Notes under the pieces: model-generated
Told to the model about the DNA's origin: nothing
Databases searched by the model: none
Seen by the model: the letters and a program-made list of their open reading frames with translations, nothing else
Part shown: positions 25,112 through 34,662 of the stretch, piece after piece
Position numbering within the stretch: position 1 is the first letter of the stretch
Layout: the number at the start of each line of letters is the position of its first letter
Translations under genes and position numbers: made by a program
Assembly: GCA_003169975.1 (NCBI GenBank)
Contig: PNAA01000046.1
Coordinates: 1 to 64,000, forward strand
Origin: Spartobacteria bacterium
GTDB lineage: Bacteria; Verrucomicrobiota; Verrucomicrobiia; Chthoniobacterales; UBA10450
Direction: 5' to 3'
Length of the DNA stretch: 64,000 bases

Positions 25112-25183
25112 GCCAGGGTAGCTCAGTGGTAGAGCAGGGGACTCATAAGCCCTTGGTCGGGAGTTCAACTCTCCCCCCTGGCA
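25112..25183 (+). tRNA. tRNA with CAU anticodon (Met, or Ile after lysidine modification)
   Basis: Acceptor GCCAGGG pairs with CCCTGGC at the 3' end, D-arm GCTC/GAGC, anticodon loop CTCATAA (anticodon CAT), T-arm GGGAG/CTCCC with loop TTCAACT. The discriminator is A. CCA is not encoded exactly (ACTCCA follows). The anticodon stem has one non-canonical closing pair. Elongator Met is the simpler reading; tRNA-Ile2 cannot be excluded without the identity elements. Confidence 0.88.
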
Positions 25184-25212
25184 CTCCATTTGCTCTGTTA
25201 AAGAACCTCCGT

Positions 25213-25241
25213 TTGACTTTGAATGAACGTTCATTCATTGT
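25213..25241 (+). promoter_or_regulatory. TetR-type operator overlapping a promoter
   Basis: TGAATGAAC at 25220-25228 is the exact inverse of GTTCATTCA at 25229-25237, an 18-bp perfect palindrome ending 13 bases before the regulator's ATG. A −35-like TTGACT (25213) and a −10-like CATTGT 17 bases later flank it, so repressor binding would block its own promoter and the efflux operon. Confidence 0.65.
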
Positions 25242-25250
25242 CTCCGCTCG

Positions 25251-25883
25251 ATGTCCACCAAACGCGCCGAGACCACGCTCGACCGCCCCACCCAGATTCT
25301 CGATGCGGCCATGATCTGCTTTGCGGAACGCGGGTTTCACCAGGCGAGCATGCACGACATCAGCGCCGAGGCCGGGATCAGTGTCGGGCTGATTTATCGT
25401 TACTTTAAGAACAAGGACGAAGTGATTTCCGCGATGGCGGCGGAGCACAAGAAACACATCGCCGAGCTGCTCGAGCGCGCCGGGCAGGCGCCGACTCTGC
25501 TCGAATCGCTCGAGATTCTTTTTACTTCCAATTGCTGCGAGAGTTCGCCGCAGGTCCTCTCCGCTTTCGTGGTCGATCTTTTCGCGGAAGCGAGCCGCAA
25601 CCCCACCGTGGCCAAGATCGTCCGGGATGTCGTGCGGACGACGACGAAAGGCGTGACCGATCTCATCGCCCGCTCGCCGGAGATCAAGTATGCGGCGCAC
25701 AAGTTGGGGCCGGAAGCGATCGCCGATATGATTTTCGCGGTGAACGACGGCTTGATGATGCGCAGCGTGCTGCAACGTTCCGGGGTGTCCTCCGCGAAGC
25801 AGCGTGAACGTCAATTAGATGTCGCCCGCACACTTTGGCGACTCCTTTTCACTCGAACTTCCCATGCAAACGGCCACAACTAA
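25251..25883 (+). CDS. TetR/AcrR-family transcriptional repressor
   Basis: 210 aa. N-terminal HTH: ILDAAMICFAERGFHQASMHDISAEAGISVGLIYRYFKNKDE, the standard TetR DNA-binding unit; the C-terminal ligand domain is variable. It sits directly before genes for an RND adaptor and pump and has a palindromic operator in its own promoter, so it is expected to repress this operon and release on binding a toxic ligand. Confidence 0.9.
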   Translation: MSTKRAETTLDRPTQILDAAMICFAERGFHQASMHDISAEAGISVGLIYRYFKNKDEVISAMAAEHKKHIAELLERAGQAPTLLESLEILFTSNCCESSPQVLSAFVVDLFAEASRNPTVAKIVRDVVRTTTKGVTDLIARSPEIKYAAHKLGPEAIADMIFAVNDGLMMRSVLQRSGVSSAKQRERQLDVARTLWRLLFTRTSHANGHN

Positions 25884-27066
25884 ACTTCCTTCCCATCCGC
25901 TCACCGGTTCGTCCTCGTCCACCCCGAAACGGAGCCGGAAAGGCCCGATCTTCTGGGTCATTTTCGGCCTGATCGGTATCTTGCTCTTGCTCGGAGGAAT
26001 CAAGGTCCTGCAGATTTACACCATGGTCTCCGTGGGCGGGAAGATGGTCCCGCCGCCCACCACCGTGACCAGCGCGATCGTGAAGGAAGCGGATTGGCAG
26101 CCGACCTTGAGCGCGATCGGTTCCGTCTCACCTGTGCAAGGCGCCACCATGAGCGCGGAAATTCCCGGCACGGTAGCGGCGATTGATTTTCAATCCGGCC
26201 AGCCGGTAAAGAAAGGCGATCTGCTCCTGAAGCTCGATGCTTCTTCCGAGATCGCGCAGTTGCGTTCCGCGCAGGCCGACGCCGAGTTGGCGAAGTCCGA
26301 CGTCGATCGCGCCCGGGACCTCGCGAGCCGCAAAGTCATTTCCAAAGCCGAGCTCGATGCGGCGGAATCCAAATACGCGCAGAAGAAAGCGATGGTCGAT
26401 AACATGCAGGCGGTGATCGACAAAAAAGAAATCCACGCGCCGTTCGATGGCGTCGCGGGCATCCGTTCGGTCAATCCCGGGCAGATGGTCGCGGCCGGCG
26501 ATCCGCTCGTCACGCTGCAAACCCTCGACCACGTATTCGTCGATTTTTCCCTGCCGCAAAAAGATCTTTCGAAAGTCGCCGCCGGCCTGCCGGTGCGGGT
26601 CACGACGGACGCCGTCGCCAGCCGTGAATTCAAAGGCGCGCTGAGCGCGATCAATCCGTCGGTCGACCCGGCCACGCGCAGCGTGAAGTTGCAGGCGACG
26701 CTCGACAACAAGGACCACGCCCTGCGCGCGGGAATGTTTGGCAAAGTCGAGGTGTTACTGCCCGAGAAGAACTCCGTGCTCTACATTCCGGCAACTTCTG
26801 TGGCCTACGCGCCGTACGGAGATTCGGTCTACGTGATCGAGAAAAAGCACGACGAAAAAACGAAGAAAGACGAGCAGGTGCTGCGTCAGCAGTTTATTCG
26901 TCTGGGCGAGACGCGGGGCGATTTCGTCGCGGTCGCGGAAGGCTTAAAGGCGGGACAGGAAGTGGTCAGCACCGGCGCCTTTAAGCTGCGCAACGGGATG
27001 AATGTGCTGATCGACAACAAGCTCGCCCCGAAAGCGCAGCTCAATCCGACACCAAGCGATACCTAA
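25864..27066 (+). CDS. RND efflux periplasmic adaptor (membrane fusion protein)
   Basis: 400 aa with a long N-terminal anchor (IFWVIFGLIGILLLLGGIKV), lipoyl halves (GTVAAIDFQSGQPVKKGDLLLKLDAS and DGVAGIRSVNPGQMVAAGDPLVTL), a coiled-coil hairpin rich in Ala/Glu/Lys between them, and a beta-barrel domain (VDPATRSVKLQATL, LRAGMFGKVEV). ATG 25864 fits the family; it overlaps the end of the TetR gene by 20 bases, so the start is slightly uncertain. It links the inner-membrane pump to an outer-membrane channel, which is not encoded nearby. Confidence 0.88.
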   Translation: MQTATTKLPSHPLTGSSSSTPKRSRKGPIFWVIFGLIGILLLLGGIKVLQIYTMVSVGGKMVPPPTTVTSAIVKEADWQPTLSAIGSVSPVQGATMSAEIPGTVAAIDFQSGQPVKKGDLLLKLDASSEIAQLRSAQADAELAKSDVDRARDLASRKVISKAELDAAESKYAQKKAMVDNMQAVIDKKEIHAPFDGVAGIRSVNPGQMVAAGDPLVTLQTLDHVFVDFSLPQKDLSKVAAGLPVRVTTDAVASREFKGALSAINPSVDPATRSVKLQATLDNKDHALRAGMFGKVEVLLPEKNSVLYIPATSVAYAPYGDSVYVIEKKHDEKTKKDEQVLRQQFIRLGETRGDFVAVAEGLKAGQEVVSTGAFKLRNGMNVLIDNKLAPKAQLNPTPSDT

Positions 27067-27081
27067 CGAACGATCGCGAGC

Positions 27082-30000
27082 GTGAAATCTTTTACCGATC
27101 TCTTTATTCGCCGGCCGGTCCTCGCGCTGGTCGTCAGCTTGGTGATCATCATCGCCGGGCTGCAGGCGATTTCCTCGCTCAACGTCCGGCAATATCCGCG
27201 CAGCGACATTGCTTCGGTGACCGTCACGACGGTTTACGTGGGCGCGAGCGCGCAGTTGGTGCGCGGCTTTATCACCACGCCGCTCGAGCGCGCGATCGCC
27301 GCCGCGGATGGCATCGACTACTTGCAATCGCAAAGTTCGCAGGGCGTCTCCACGATCACCGCGCATCTCAAGCTGAACTACGACTCGAACAAGGCGCTCT
27401 CCGAGATCAGCTCAAAGGTCAACCAGGTGCGCAACGATCTGCCGCCCGAAGCGGAGGTGCCGGTGATCAATATCGTCCCGGCTGACTCACAATTCGCTTC
27501 CGCTTATCTCAGCTTCACTTCGAATATCCTGAAGGCGAACGAGATCACCGACTATCTCACCCGCATTGTGCAGCCGCGCCTGACCGCGCTTCCGGGCGTG
27601 CAGCGGGCGGAAATTCTTGGCGGCCGCACCTTCGCGATGCGCATCTGGCTCAAGCCGGACCGCATGGCCGCGCTCAACGTCAGCCCGTCGCAGGTGCGCC
27701 AGGCGCTTGCCGCCAATAACTTCCTCTCCGCGGTCGGCAGCACCAAGGGTTCACTTGTGCAGGTCGACCTGACGGCCAACACGGATCTGCATTCGGTGCA
27801 GGATTTCAAGAATCTCGTCGTGCGGGAGGAGAAGGGCGTTCTCGTTAGGCTGGGCGACATCTCGGACGTGGTGCTCGGCGCCGAGGATTACAACTCGGAG
27901 GTGCGCTTCTCCGGCGAGCGCGCCGTTTTCATGGGCATCTTCGTGCTGCCGAACGCGAACTCGATCGACGTCATCAAGCGGGTCCGCGCCGAGTTGCTGG
28001 ACATCCAAAAAGAACTCCCGACCGGTCTCGAGGGGCGCATCGCTTACGACGGCACCGAATACATCAACACCGCGATTCACGACGTTTTTCGCACCCTGAT
28101 GGAGACGCTCCTCATCGTCGTGATCGTGATCTTCCTCTTCCTCGGCTCGTGGCGCTCCGTCATCATTCCCGTCGTCGCCATCCCGATCTCGCTCATTGGC
28201 GCGGTTTTTCTCATGCAGGTCTTTGGTTTTACGATCAACCTGCTCACGCTGCTCGCGATCGTGCTCTCGGTCGGTCTGGTGGTGGACGATGCGATCGTGG
28301 TGGTGGAAAACGTCGAGCGGCACCTGCGCGAAGGCCTCAGCCCGCTCCACGCCGCCCTGATCGGTGCGCGCGAGCTGATCGGGCCGATCATCGCGATGAC
28401 GATCACCCTGGCCGCGGTCTACGTGCCGATCGGCATCCAGGGCGGCCTTACCGGAACTCTCTTCCGCGAATTTGCCTTTACCCTCGCCGGCGCCGTCACC
28501 ATTTCCGGCGTCGTGGCCCTGACGCTCTCGCCCGTGATGTCGGCGCAACTTTTGCGCGCCAGCGCCGAGGAGCACGGCTTCGCCGGAAAAGTGAACCGGA
28601 CTTTCGATCGCATCCGCGACGCGTATGGCCGCGCTCTCGATCGCAGCCTGCAGATGCGCCCGGTGGTTTATATCGCCTGGATTGGATTATCGATCCTCGC
28701 GCTTGTTCTCCTCAAGTTTTCCATCTCGATGAACAGCGAGCTGGCGCCGACCGAAGACCAGGGCGTCATCTTCGGCATCGTCGATGCGCCCGCCGACGCG
28801 ACTATCGAGCAGACCGCTTCCTTCGCGGACGCGGCGGGGAAGGCCTTCCTCGATTTCCCACAAACGAAGTTCACTTTTCAGCTCACGTTTCCCTCGAGCG
28901 GCTTTGGCGGCATGGTCCTGAAACCGTGGGATCAGCGGAAGGAAACCGTCTTCCAACTCCTGCCGCAGGCGCAACAAAAGCTCGGTACGATTCCGGGCAT
29001 CCAGATGTTTCCGGTCTTGCCCCCTGCCCTGCCCGGCGGCGGACAATTTCCAGTTGAATTCGTGATCCTCTCGACCGCCGAGCCGGAGCAGATGCTGGAT
29101 TTGGCCAAGCAACTGCAGGCGGCGGCGATGAAGAGCGGCAAGTTCGCTTTCCCGCCGATCATCGACACGAAAATCGATCAGCCGCAGGCCGAGATCGTGA
29201 TCGATCACGACAAGGCGGCCGCCCTTGGCCTCAACCTCCAGCAAGTCGGCTCGGATATCTCCGCGATGGTGGGCGGCAACTTCGTCAACCGCTTCGACAT
29301 CGCCGGCCGCGCCTACAAAGTCATCCCGCAAATCAAGCGCGTCGATCGGCTCAACCCGCATCAGTTGGAAGACATCTACGTCACCGGACCGGATGGGAAA
29401 TTGATCCAGCTCAGCACGATCGCGACCATTCGCAACAAAGTGGTCCCCCGCTCGCTCAACCGATTGCAACAGCTCAACGCCGTCACGATCAGCGGCGTTT
29501 CGATCGTGCCGATCGATCAGGGCCTCAAGGTGCTTGAAGACGAAGCCGCCAAGATTCTGCCGAAGGGTTACTCGATCGATTACACCGGCGAGTCGCGCCA
29601 GCTGCGCGTCGAGGGCGACAAATTTCTGCCCGCTTTTGGACTCGCCTTTGTGCTTATCTTTCTCGTCCTCGCGGCGCAATTTAATAGCTTCCGCGATCCA
29701 CTCATCATCCTTTTCGGCTCGGTCCCGCTGGCCATGTTCGGCGCGCTCATTTTTACCTTCCTGAAAATGCCCAACCCCAACATCCCGTTCTTCACCAACG
29801 GCTGGACCACGACGATGAACATTTATTCGCAGGTCGGCCTCGTAACGCTGGTCGGCCTGATTTCGAAGAACGCCATTCTCGTGGTCGAGTTTGCCAACAA
29901 GTTGCAACTCGAGGGCTACTCAAAAGTCGCCGCCGCCGCTCAAGCCGCGCGTACCCGTTTGCGGCCGATTCTGATGACCACGATCGCGACCGTCGCGGGC

Positions 30001-30234
30001 CACATGCCGCTCGTCTTCGTGACCGGCGCCGGGGCGAAAGCGCGTAACTCGATCGGTCTGGTGCTCGTCGGCGGGATGAGCATCGGAACCATTTTCACCT
30101 TGTTCATCGTGCCCTCGCTCTATGTGCTGATCGCACGGACGCACGACGAACGCGCCTTGGAAGCGAGCGAGAGCGAGATCGAGGCGGCCGTGCCGCGCAA
30201 CCGCGAATTGGTGGCGCAGCTCGCCGACATCTGA
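27082..30234 (+). CDS. RND multidrug efflux permease (HAE1/AcrB type)
   Basis: 1050 aa, normal RND length, starting at GTG 27082 (KSFTDLFIRRPVLALVVSLVI). Twelve membrane segments in two halves; VGLVVDDAIVVVENVERHL in TM4 carries the paired Asp used for proton relay, and the second half has LVGLISKNAILVVEFANKLQ. Large periplasmic loops follow TM1 and TM7. A CCTAACGA octamer lies in the 15-base gap after the adaptor gene. With the adaptor it forms a drug or solvent exporter powered by the proton gradient. Confidence 0.94.
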   Translation: MKSFTDLFIRRPVLALVVSLVIIIAGLQAISSLNVRQYPRSDIASVTVTTVYVGASAQLVRGFITTPLERAIAAADGIDYLQSQSSQGVSTITAHLKLNYDSNKALSEISSKVNQVRNDLPPEAEVPVINIVPADSQFASAYLSFTSNILKANEITDYLTRIVQPRLTALPGVQRAEILGGRTFAMRIWLKPDRMAALNVSPSQVRQALAANNFLSAVGSTKGSLVQVDLTANTDLHSVQDFKNLVVREEKGVLVRLGDISDVVLGAEDYNSEVRFSGERAVFMGIFVLPNANSIDVIKRVRAELLDIQKELPTGLEGRIAYDGTEYINTAIHDVFRTLMETLLIVVIVIFLFLGSWRSVIIPVVAIPISLIGAVFLMQVFGFTINLLTLLAIVLSVGLVVDDAIVVVENVERHLREGLSPLHAALIGARELIGPIIAMTITLAAVYVPIGIQGGLTGTLFREFAFTLAGAVTISGVVALTLSPVMSAQLLRASAEEHGFAGKVNRTFDRIRDAYGRALDRSLQMRPVVYIAWIGLSILALVLLKFSISMNSELAPTEDQGVIFGIVDAPADATIEQTASFADAAGKAFLDFPQTKFTFQLTFPSSGFGGMVLKPWDQRKETVFQLLPQAQQKLGTIPGIQMFPVLPPALPGGGQFPVEFVILSTAEPEQMLDLAKQLQAAAMKSGKFAFPPIIDTKIDQPQAEIVIDHDKAAALGLNLQQVGSDISAMVGGNFVNRFDIAGRAYKVIPQIKRVDRLNPHQLEDIYVTGPDGKLIQLSTIATIRNKVVPRSLNRLQQLNAVTISGVSIVPIDQGLKVLEDEAAKILPKGYSIDYTGESRQLRVEGDKFLPAFGLAFVLIFLVLAAQFNSFRDPLIILFGSVPLAMFGALIFTFLKMPNPNIPFFTNGWTTTMNIYSQVGLVTLVGLISKNAILVVEFANKLQLEGYSKVAAAAQAARTRLRPILMTTIATVAGHMPLVFVTGAGAKARNSIGLVLVGGMSIGTIFTLFIVPSLYVLIARTHDERALEASESEIEAAVPRNRELVAQLADI

Positions 30235-30330
30235 GAATCGTCGGCCGGTTTAATCCGGCTTCGCGCCGCGTTTTTCAGAGTGAGCTCGGCCAACCGCCTG
30301 TGACAAAAAAGCAACGCATCATTCTTATGC

Positions 30331-30359
30331 TTGACCATTCCCGGCGAATGATTCATACA
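30331..30359 (+). promoter_or_regulatory. Putative promoter of the hypothetical gene at 30383
   Basis: TTGACC (30331-30336), a 17-base spacer and CATACA (30354-30359) form a plausible sigma-70 promoter 24 bases before the ATG. Sequence match only. Confidence 0.35.
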
Positions 30360-30382
30360 GGTGCGCGGGCTGGCCGAACCAT

Positions 30383-31108
30383 ATGAAAAAGTTGCTGATC
30401 GTTTCGCGGGAACAAACGCGCTGGGCCCAGGCTGCTCTGACCCTTCTGGTGGGCCTCGGGCTGACTGGTGCTTTCTGGTTCGCCACTATCCCCGCGGCGG
30501 TAGCGCGCTTGATGACGCCGACGGAAATGATCGAGGCCGGCCTGCCGCCTGGCGTGGTGATCAAGACGGCGGGCAAGCCGCAATTTTTGACGGCGGTCTG
30601 CGCCGCGATCAAGGCGCACCGCAAGTCAGCGGCCGCGATCACCGAGACCGCGGTCGCGGCGCATCATGAATACGCTGGTGATATTGTTGCCACGGCGGTG
30701 CGCTGCGCCAACGGCGACTGCCAGTTCACCGGATCCATCGTCGCTGCGGCCATCTCTGCCTGGCCCGATTCCGCTTCGGTGATCGACGATGCGGCGATCG
30801 CCGTTGCACCGGACTGTGCCGACGCGATTCAAAGCGCCACTAGCTACGACGGGAAACAGGTTCTCGACGGAAAAGAAGTTCTGCCACCCGGCGAAGGCCC
30901 GGACAACCAGGGCGCTCCCCCGAGTAACCAAACGCCGTTGCTCGACTCGATCGGAGGCGGCGGTTTTAATCCCCAGGAACCAACCGTCGAGGTTTGCGAC
31001 AACGGCCGGCAACGTGCGATACGGGCGAGCCAGCTCAACCATTACCTCAGTACTCATCCCGGCTCTTTCGTCGGCGCTTGCGTGATTACGCCGGCGACTT
31101 CTCGCTAA
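30383..31108 (+). CDS. Secreted protein with Ala-rich helical repeats, unknown function
   Basis: 241 aa with an N-terminal membrane/signal segment (ALTLLVGLGLTGAFWFAT), then at least three related ~33-residue units containing AVCAAIKAHRKSAAAITETAV, VATAVRCANGDCQFTGSIV and AAIAVAPDCADAI. Paired Cys suggest disulfides in the periplasm. The C-terminal third is Gly/Pro-rich. The family is unknown to me. Its 3' end overlaps the convergent Aas-like gene by 23 bases. Confidence 0.55.
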   Translation: MKKLLIVSREQTRWAQAALTLLVGLGLTGAFWFATIPAAVARLMTPTEMIEAGLPPGVVIKTAGKPQFLTAVCAAIKAHRKSAAAITETAVAAHHEYAGDIVATAVRCANGDCQFTGSIVAAAISAWPDSASVIDDAAIAVAPDCADAIQSATSYDGKQVLDGKEVLPPGEGPDNQGAPPSNQTPLLDSIGGGGFNPQEPTVEVCDNGRQRAIRASQLNHYLSTHPGSFVGACVITPATSR

Positions 31109-33317
31109 CGGCTTCCGGGTCCGCGGCTGCGGCGATCTCACTGCATCTTCGCAGGTCGAGTTTGCCGGTCGCCAGCACCGGAATTTGCTCCACCCTTCGA
31201 ATCGTCTTCGGGATCCAGAGATTGGGCACGCCGGCATCGCGCAACTGCGCGCGCAACTGCGCCGCGTCAATCTCGATCGTGCTCAGGAGCACGAGCGCTT
31301 CGCCTTTTTGCGCGTCGGTGACCGACATGATGGCGATCGTGCGGTCGCCTTCGTTGCCGAGTTCGAGCGCCGCGAGAATTTTTTGTTCGACCGTTTCATG
31401 CGGCACTTTCTCGCCACCGATTTTCGAGAAACGCGAGAGTCGGCCCTCGATGAAAAGAAAACCGTCCTCGTCAAAGCGCCCGAGATCGCCTGTCTTCAGC
31501 CACCCGTCTTGCAGAACTTCGGCCGTCCGCTCCGGGTCGTGCAGATACCCCTCGAAAATATTCGGGCCGCGCAGCCAGAGCATGCCGGATTCGTGCAGCG
31601 AAAGCTTTTCTCCCGTCTCCGGCTCGCGGATTTCAGCGGCGATGCCAGGCGCCATTTTTCCCGTCGACCCCGGCCGTTGCGAAGGCTGCACCGGATCGCC
31701 CGGTTGGCCTGGTTCCGGATCGGGCAGATTGACGCTCACGACCGGTGAAGTCTCCGTCAAACCGTAGCCTTCGTAGACCGGTTTGCCGAAGCGCCGCGCA
31801 AACGCCTCGGCCAAGCTGCGAGGCAATTTCTCCGCGCCGGTAATCGTCAGGCGCACGCTCCGCAGCTGGGGTCCCTCCGCCTTGCGCAGGTAGCCGCGGA
31901 GAAAAGTCGGCGCCGCGAGCACGATCGTGACACGATGCCGTTCGATCAATTCCGCGCATTTCGCCGTGTCCAGCGGGTTAGGGTAGGTCACGATGCGCAC
32001 GCCATCGATGAGTGGGAACCAGAGCGTGACCGTGCAGCCGAAGCTGTGGAAAAATGGGAGCGACGCGAGAATCAGATCGTTAGGCGCGGCATCGAGCAGG
32101 ACGCTGAATTGGGACACGTTGCCCACCAGGTTGCGGTGGCTCAAGACGACGCCTTTGGGATCGCCCGAGCTGCCACTGGTGAAAAGCAGGACCGCCTCGG
32201 CGTGGTCCCCTGCCCGCGGAATCTCGAGCAACCGGATGAGCCAGGCCGCGGGCAGGATCACGGACGCCATCCACCATAGAAAAATATTCCTCTTCATCCC
32301 GGGCAACAGCTCATCGAGTCGCACGACGTTCTCCGGCCAGGGGAAATCCGGAAGGCGTTGGGTAAAGGCCGTCGCGGAAATCGCCATCTTCAATCCCGCG
32401 ATCTGTTGCGCGCGCTGCAAGGCGTCTTTCCCGCTCGTAAAATTCAATCCGACCGGCACCTTGCCCGCGAGGACGACCGCGAGATTTGCGATCACGCCGC
32501 CCTTGCTCGCGGGCAGGACGATGCCGATCCGCTGGTCGGGAAATTCCCGGCGTAGGTAGCGACTCAACGCGGCCGCCGCGCCGAGGAGCTTTCCCCGGCT
32601 GAGCATGGATTGGTCCAGCCCGTCGATGACCGCGGTGCGGAACGGCCGCCGCGCGAGACCGCGCACCGCCGCCGCCCCGAGATGACCTTGCAACACGGGG
32701 CGCCGGCTGTAGCAACGTTCCCCCAGCTTGAGCAACTCCTCGCGCACGGTCGCGATATCGGCGTCGTTAGGCAAAAGTGGCGTCCCAAATTCCACCGTCG
32801 CGGGATAGGGAAAATGCCGCGGCCACTTGGTAAAGAAGCGCCGGCCCTGAAAGGAGAAGACTGAGCCCCACAGTTGATCGAGCCAGACCGGGAGCACTGG
32901 GCCCTCGGCTTCCCGGGCAATGATTTCGTAGCCGCGCCGCAACCGCAGGAGCGTCCCCGAACGCGAGAGCTGCCCTTCCGGAAAGAGGCAGACAATCTCG
33001 CCTTCGCGAATTTTTTCCGCCGCGAGGCGCATGGCTGCTCTCGCCCGGCGCGACGTGATCGGGATACAACCGACGGTGCGCAAGATCGGGTGCAGCAAGC
33101 GATTCGCGTAATATTCCTGATCAATAATGAAACGGATCGGCCGCGGACAGGCGAGCAGAAGGACGATCGCGTCGACCCAGGTGATGTGATTGGGCAGGAG
33201 CAAAAATCCGCCGGGCGGAAGTCGCTCCGTGCCGACCGCCTTGACGCGATAAATCAGCCGCGCGAACGGCATTCCAAAAAAGCGCAGAAGGCGCTCGGCG
33301 GCAGAAATGGGCGGCAT
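31086..33317 (-). CDS. aas: Bifunctional acyltransferase / acyl-ACP (acyl-CoA) synthetase, Aas-like
   Basis: 743 aa from ATG 33317. Residues 1-200 are a PlsC-type acyltransferase (LLPNHITWVDAI with the HxxxxD motif, LFPEGQLSRSG). The rest is an AMP-forming synthetase (LLFTSGSSGDPKGVVLSHRN, YEGYGLTETSPVVSVN, WLKTGDLGRFDEDGFLFIEGR). Aas re-acylates lysophospholipids at the inner membrane with free fatty acids. Hydrophobic segments between the domains fit membrane attachment. Start overlaps nothing; the divergent MFS gene begins 50 bases away, consistent with shared lipid biology. Confidence 0.88.
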   Translation of the reverse strand: MPPISAAERLLRFFGMPFARLIYRVKAVGTERLPPGGFLLLPNHITWVDAIVLLLACPRPIRFIIDQEYYANRLLHPILRTVGCIPITSRRARAAMRLAAEKIREGEIVCLFPEGQLSRSGTLLRLRRGYEIIAREAEGPVLPVWLDQLWGSVFSFQGRRFFTKWPRHFPYPATVEFGTPLLPNDADIATVREELLKLGERCYSRRPVLQGHLGAAAVRGLARRPFRTAVIDGLDQSMLSRGKLLGAAAALSRYLRREFPDQRIGIVLPASKGGVIANLAVVLAGKVPVGLNFTSGKDALQRAQQIAGLKMAISATAFTQRLPDFPWPENVVRLDELLPGMKRNIFLWWMASVILPAAWLIRLLEIPRAGDHAEAVLLFTSGSSGDPKGVVLSHRNLVGNVSQFSVLLDAAPNDLILASLPFFHSFGCTVTLWFPLIDGVRIVTYPNPLDTAKCAELIERHRVTIVLAAPTFLRGYLRKAEGPQLRSVRLTITGAEKLPRSLAEAFARRFGKPVYEGYGLTETSPVVSVNLPDPEPGQPGDPVQPSQRPGSTGKMAPGIAAEIREPETGEKLSLHESGMLWLRGPNIFEGYLHDPERTAEVLQDGWLKTGDLGRFDEDGFLFIEGRLSRFSKIGGEKVPHETVEQKILAALELGNEGDRTIAIMSVTDAQKGEALVLLSTIEIDAAQLRAQLRDAGVPNLWIPKTIRRVEQIPVLATGKLDLRRCSEIAAAADPEAVSEKSPA

Positions 33318-33366
33318 TGCTTTATGGTTTACAATCTGCGCGTCGCCTACTGCAATCGGCAATTCG

Positions 33367-34626
33367 ATGAAGAGTGAATCTCAAATCAAGCCCGGGGCCT
33401 ACACCGCCCTCGCGTTGCTCCTCGGGATCAATCTTTTTAATTACATCGATCGCTACGTCCTCGCGGCGGTGGAGCCGGAAATCCGCGCGGCATTTTTTTC
33501 GCCGGGTGATCCGAATGCGATGGCGATCAGCGGATTGTTAGGCACGGCTTTTTTTGTCACCTACATGCTCTCTGCTCCAGCGCTCGGCTGGCTCTCGGAC
33601 CGTTTTTCCCGGTGGCTCATTGTCGGCTCGGCGGTCATTCTCTGGAGTTTGGCGAGCGGTGCGTCGGGCCTCGCAGCGACCTTCGGTCTCCTTTTGTTCA
33701 CGCGGGTCCTGATTGGAATCGGCGAAGGCGGCTACGGGCCGGCCGGGCCCACCATTCTGGCGGATCTCTTTCCCCTCGCGATGCGCGGTCGCGTGCTCTC
33801 GGTCTTTTGCGCGGCCATTCCAGTGGGGGGCGCGCTTGGTTATGTGCTTGGCAGTTTGATTAATACCCATCTCGGTTGGCGCTGGGCTTTTTATCTCGTC
33901 ACTCCGCCCGGGTTGCTCCTCGGTTTGCTCTGCTTCACCCAGCGCGACCCGCGCGGCCGCGGGACCGACCGCCAACAGGCGGAGCGCGCAACCTGGAATG
34001 ACTATCTCGCCCTTTTGCGCACGCGTTCCTATGTCATCAATTGTTTCGCGCAGACGGCGATGACCTTTGCTATTGGTGGCCTCGCATTCTGGATCTCGGC
34101 CTACTTACGCTATCGAGGTGAGCTGGCGTCGGCGACCGCCATCTTTGGCTTGATCACCGCCATCGCCGGACTTCTCTCGACCCTGGTCGGCGGAGTGATC
34201 GCCGATCGGCTTCAACCCCGCTACTCGGGATCCTATTTTCTCGTGTCGGGGATTGGCATGCTGATCGCCGCGCCCATGTTTGTGGCGATGCTTTTCACTC
34301 CGTTTCCCGCCGCTTGGGGTTTCCTTTTCGGGGCAGTCTTCTTCGCGTTTCTCAATACCGGCCCGTCCAATACGGCTCTCGCCAACGTGGCTTTCCCGTC
34401 CGTTCGCGCGACGGCTTTTGCTTTGAATATTCTCGTCATCCACGCTCTCGGCGACGCGCTGGCCTTTCCCGCGATTGGATATATCTCGGGTCACTCGACG
34501 ATGAATATCGGTTTCCTTGTCATCTCGGGAATGATGCTAGTTTCCGGCGTCATCTGGCTGGCCGGAATGAAATTCCTCGGTCCCGACACGCTGCGCGTCG
34601 AAGGCCCCGCCGCTGCTCCCCTGTAG
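33367..34626 (+). CDS. MFS transporter, Spinster-like
   Basis: 419 aa, twelve membrane segments. ALALLLGINLFNYIDRYVLAAVEP matches the Spinster branch, GWLSDRFSRWLIVG is the MFS loop-2/3 motif A, and RVLIGIGEGGYGPAGPTILAD follows. Spinster homologues carry lysophospholipids or sphingoid lipids; divergent pairing with the lysophospholipid acyltransferase gene fits lysolipid uptake and re-acylation. ATG 33367 chosen; upstream codons overlap the neighbour's start. Confidence 0.85.
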   Translation: MKSESQIKPGAYTALALLLGINLFNYIDRYVLAAVEPEIRAAFFSPGDPNAMAISGLLGTAFFVTYMLSAPALGWLSDRFSRWLIVGSAVILWSLASGASGLAATFGLLLFTRVLIGIGEGGYGPAGPTILADLFPLAMRGRVLSVFCAAIPVGGALGYVLGSLINTHLGWRWAFYLVTPPGLLLGLLCFTQRDPRGRGTDRQQAERATWNDYLALLRTRSYVINCFAQTAMTFAIGGLAFWISAYLRYRGELASATAIFGLITAIAGLLSTLVGGVIADRLQPRYSGSYFLVSGIGMLIAAPMFVAMLFTPFPAAWGFLFGAVFFAFLNTGPSNTALANVAFPSVRATAFALNILVIHALGDALAFPAIGYISGHSTMNIGFLVISGMMLVSGVIWLAGMKFLGPDTLRVEGPAAAPL

Positions 34627-34662
34627 ACGCTGTCCTCCGGGCAGCGCGGGGGAAAACCGTCA

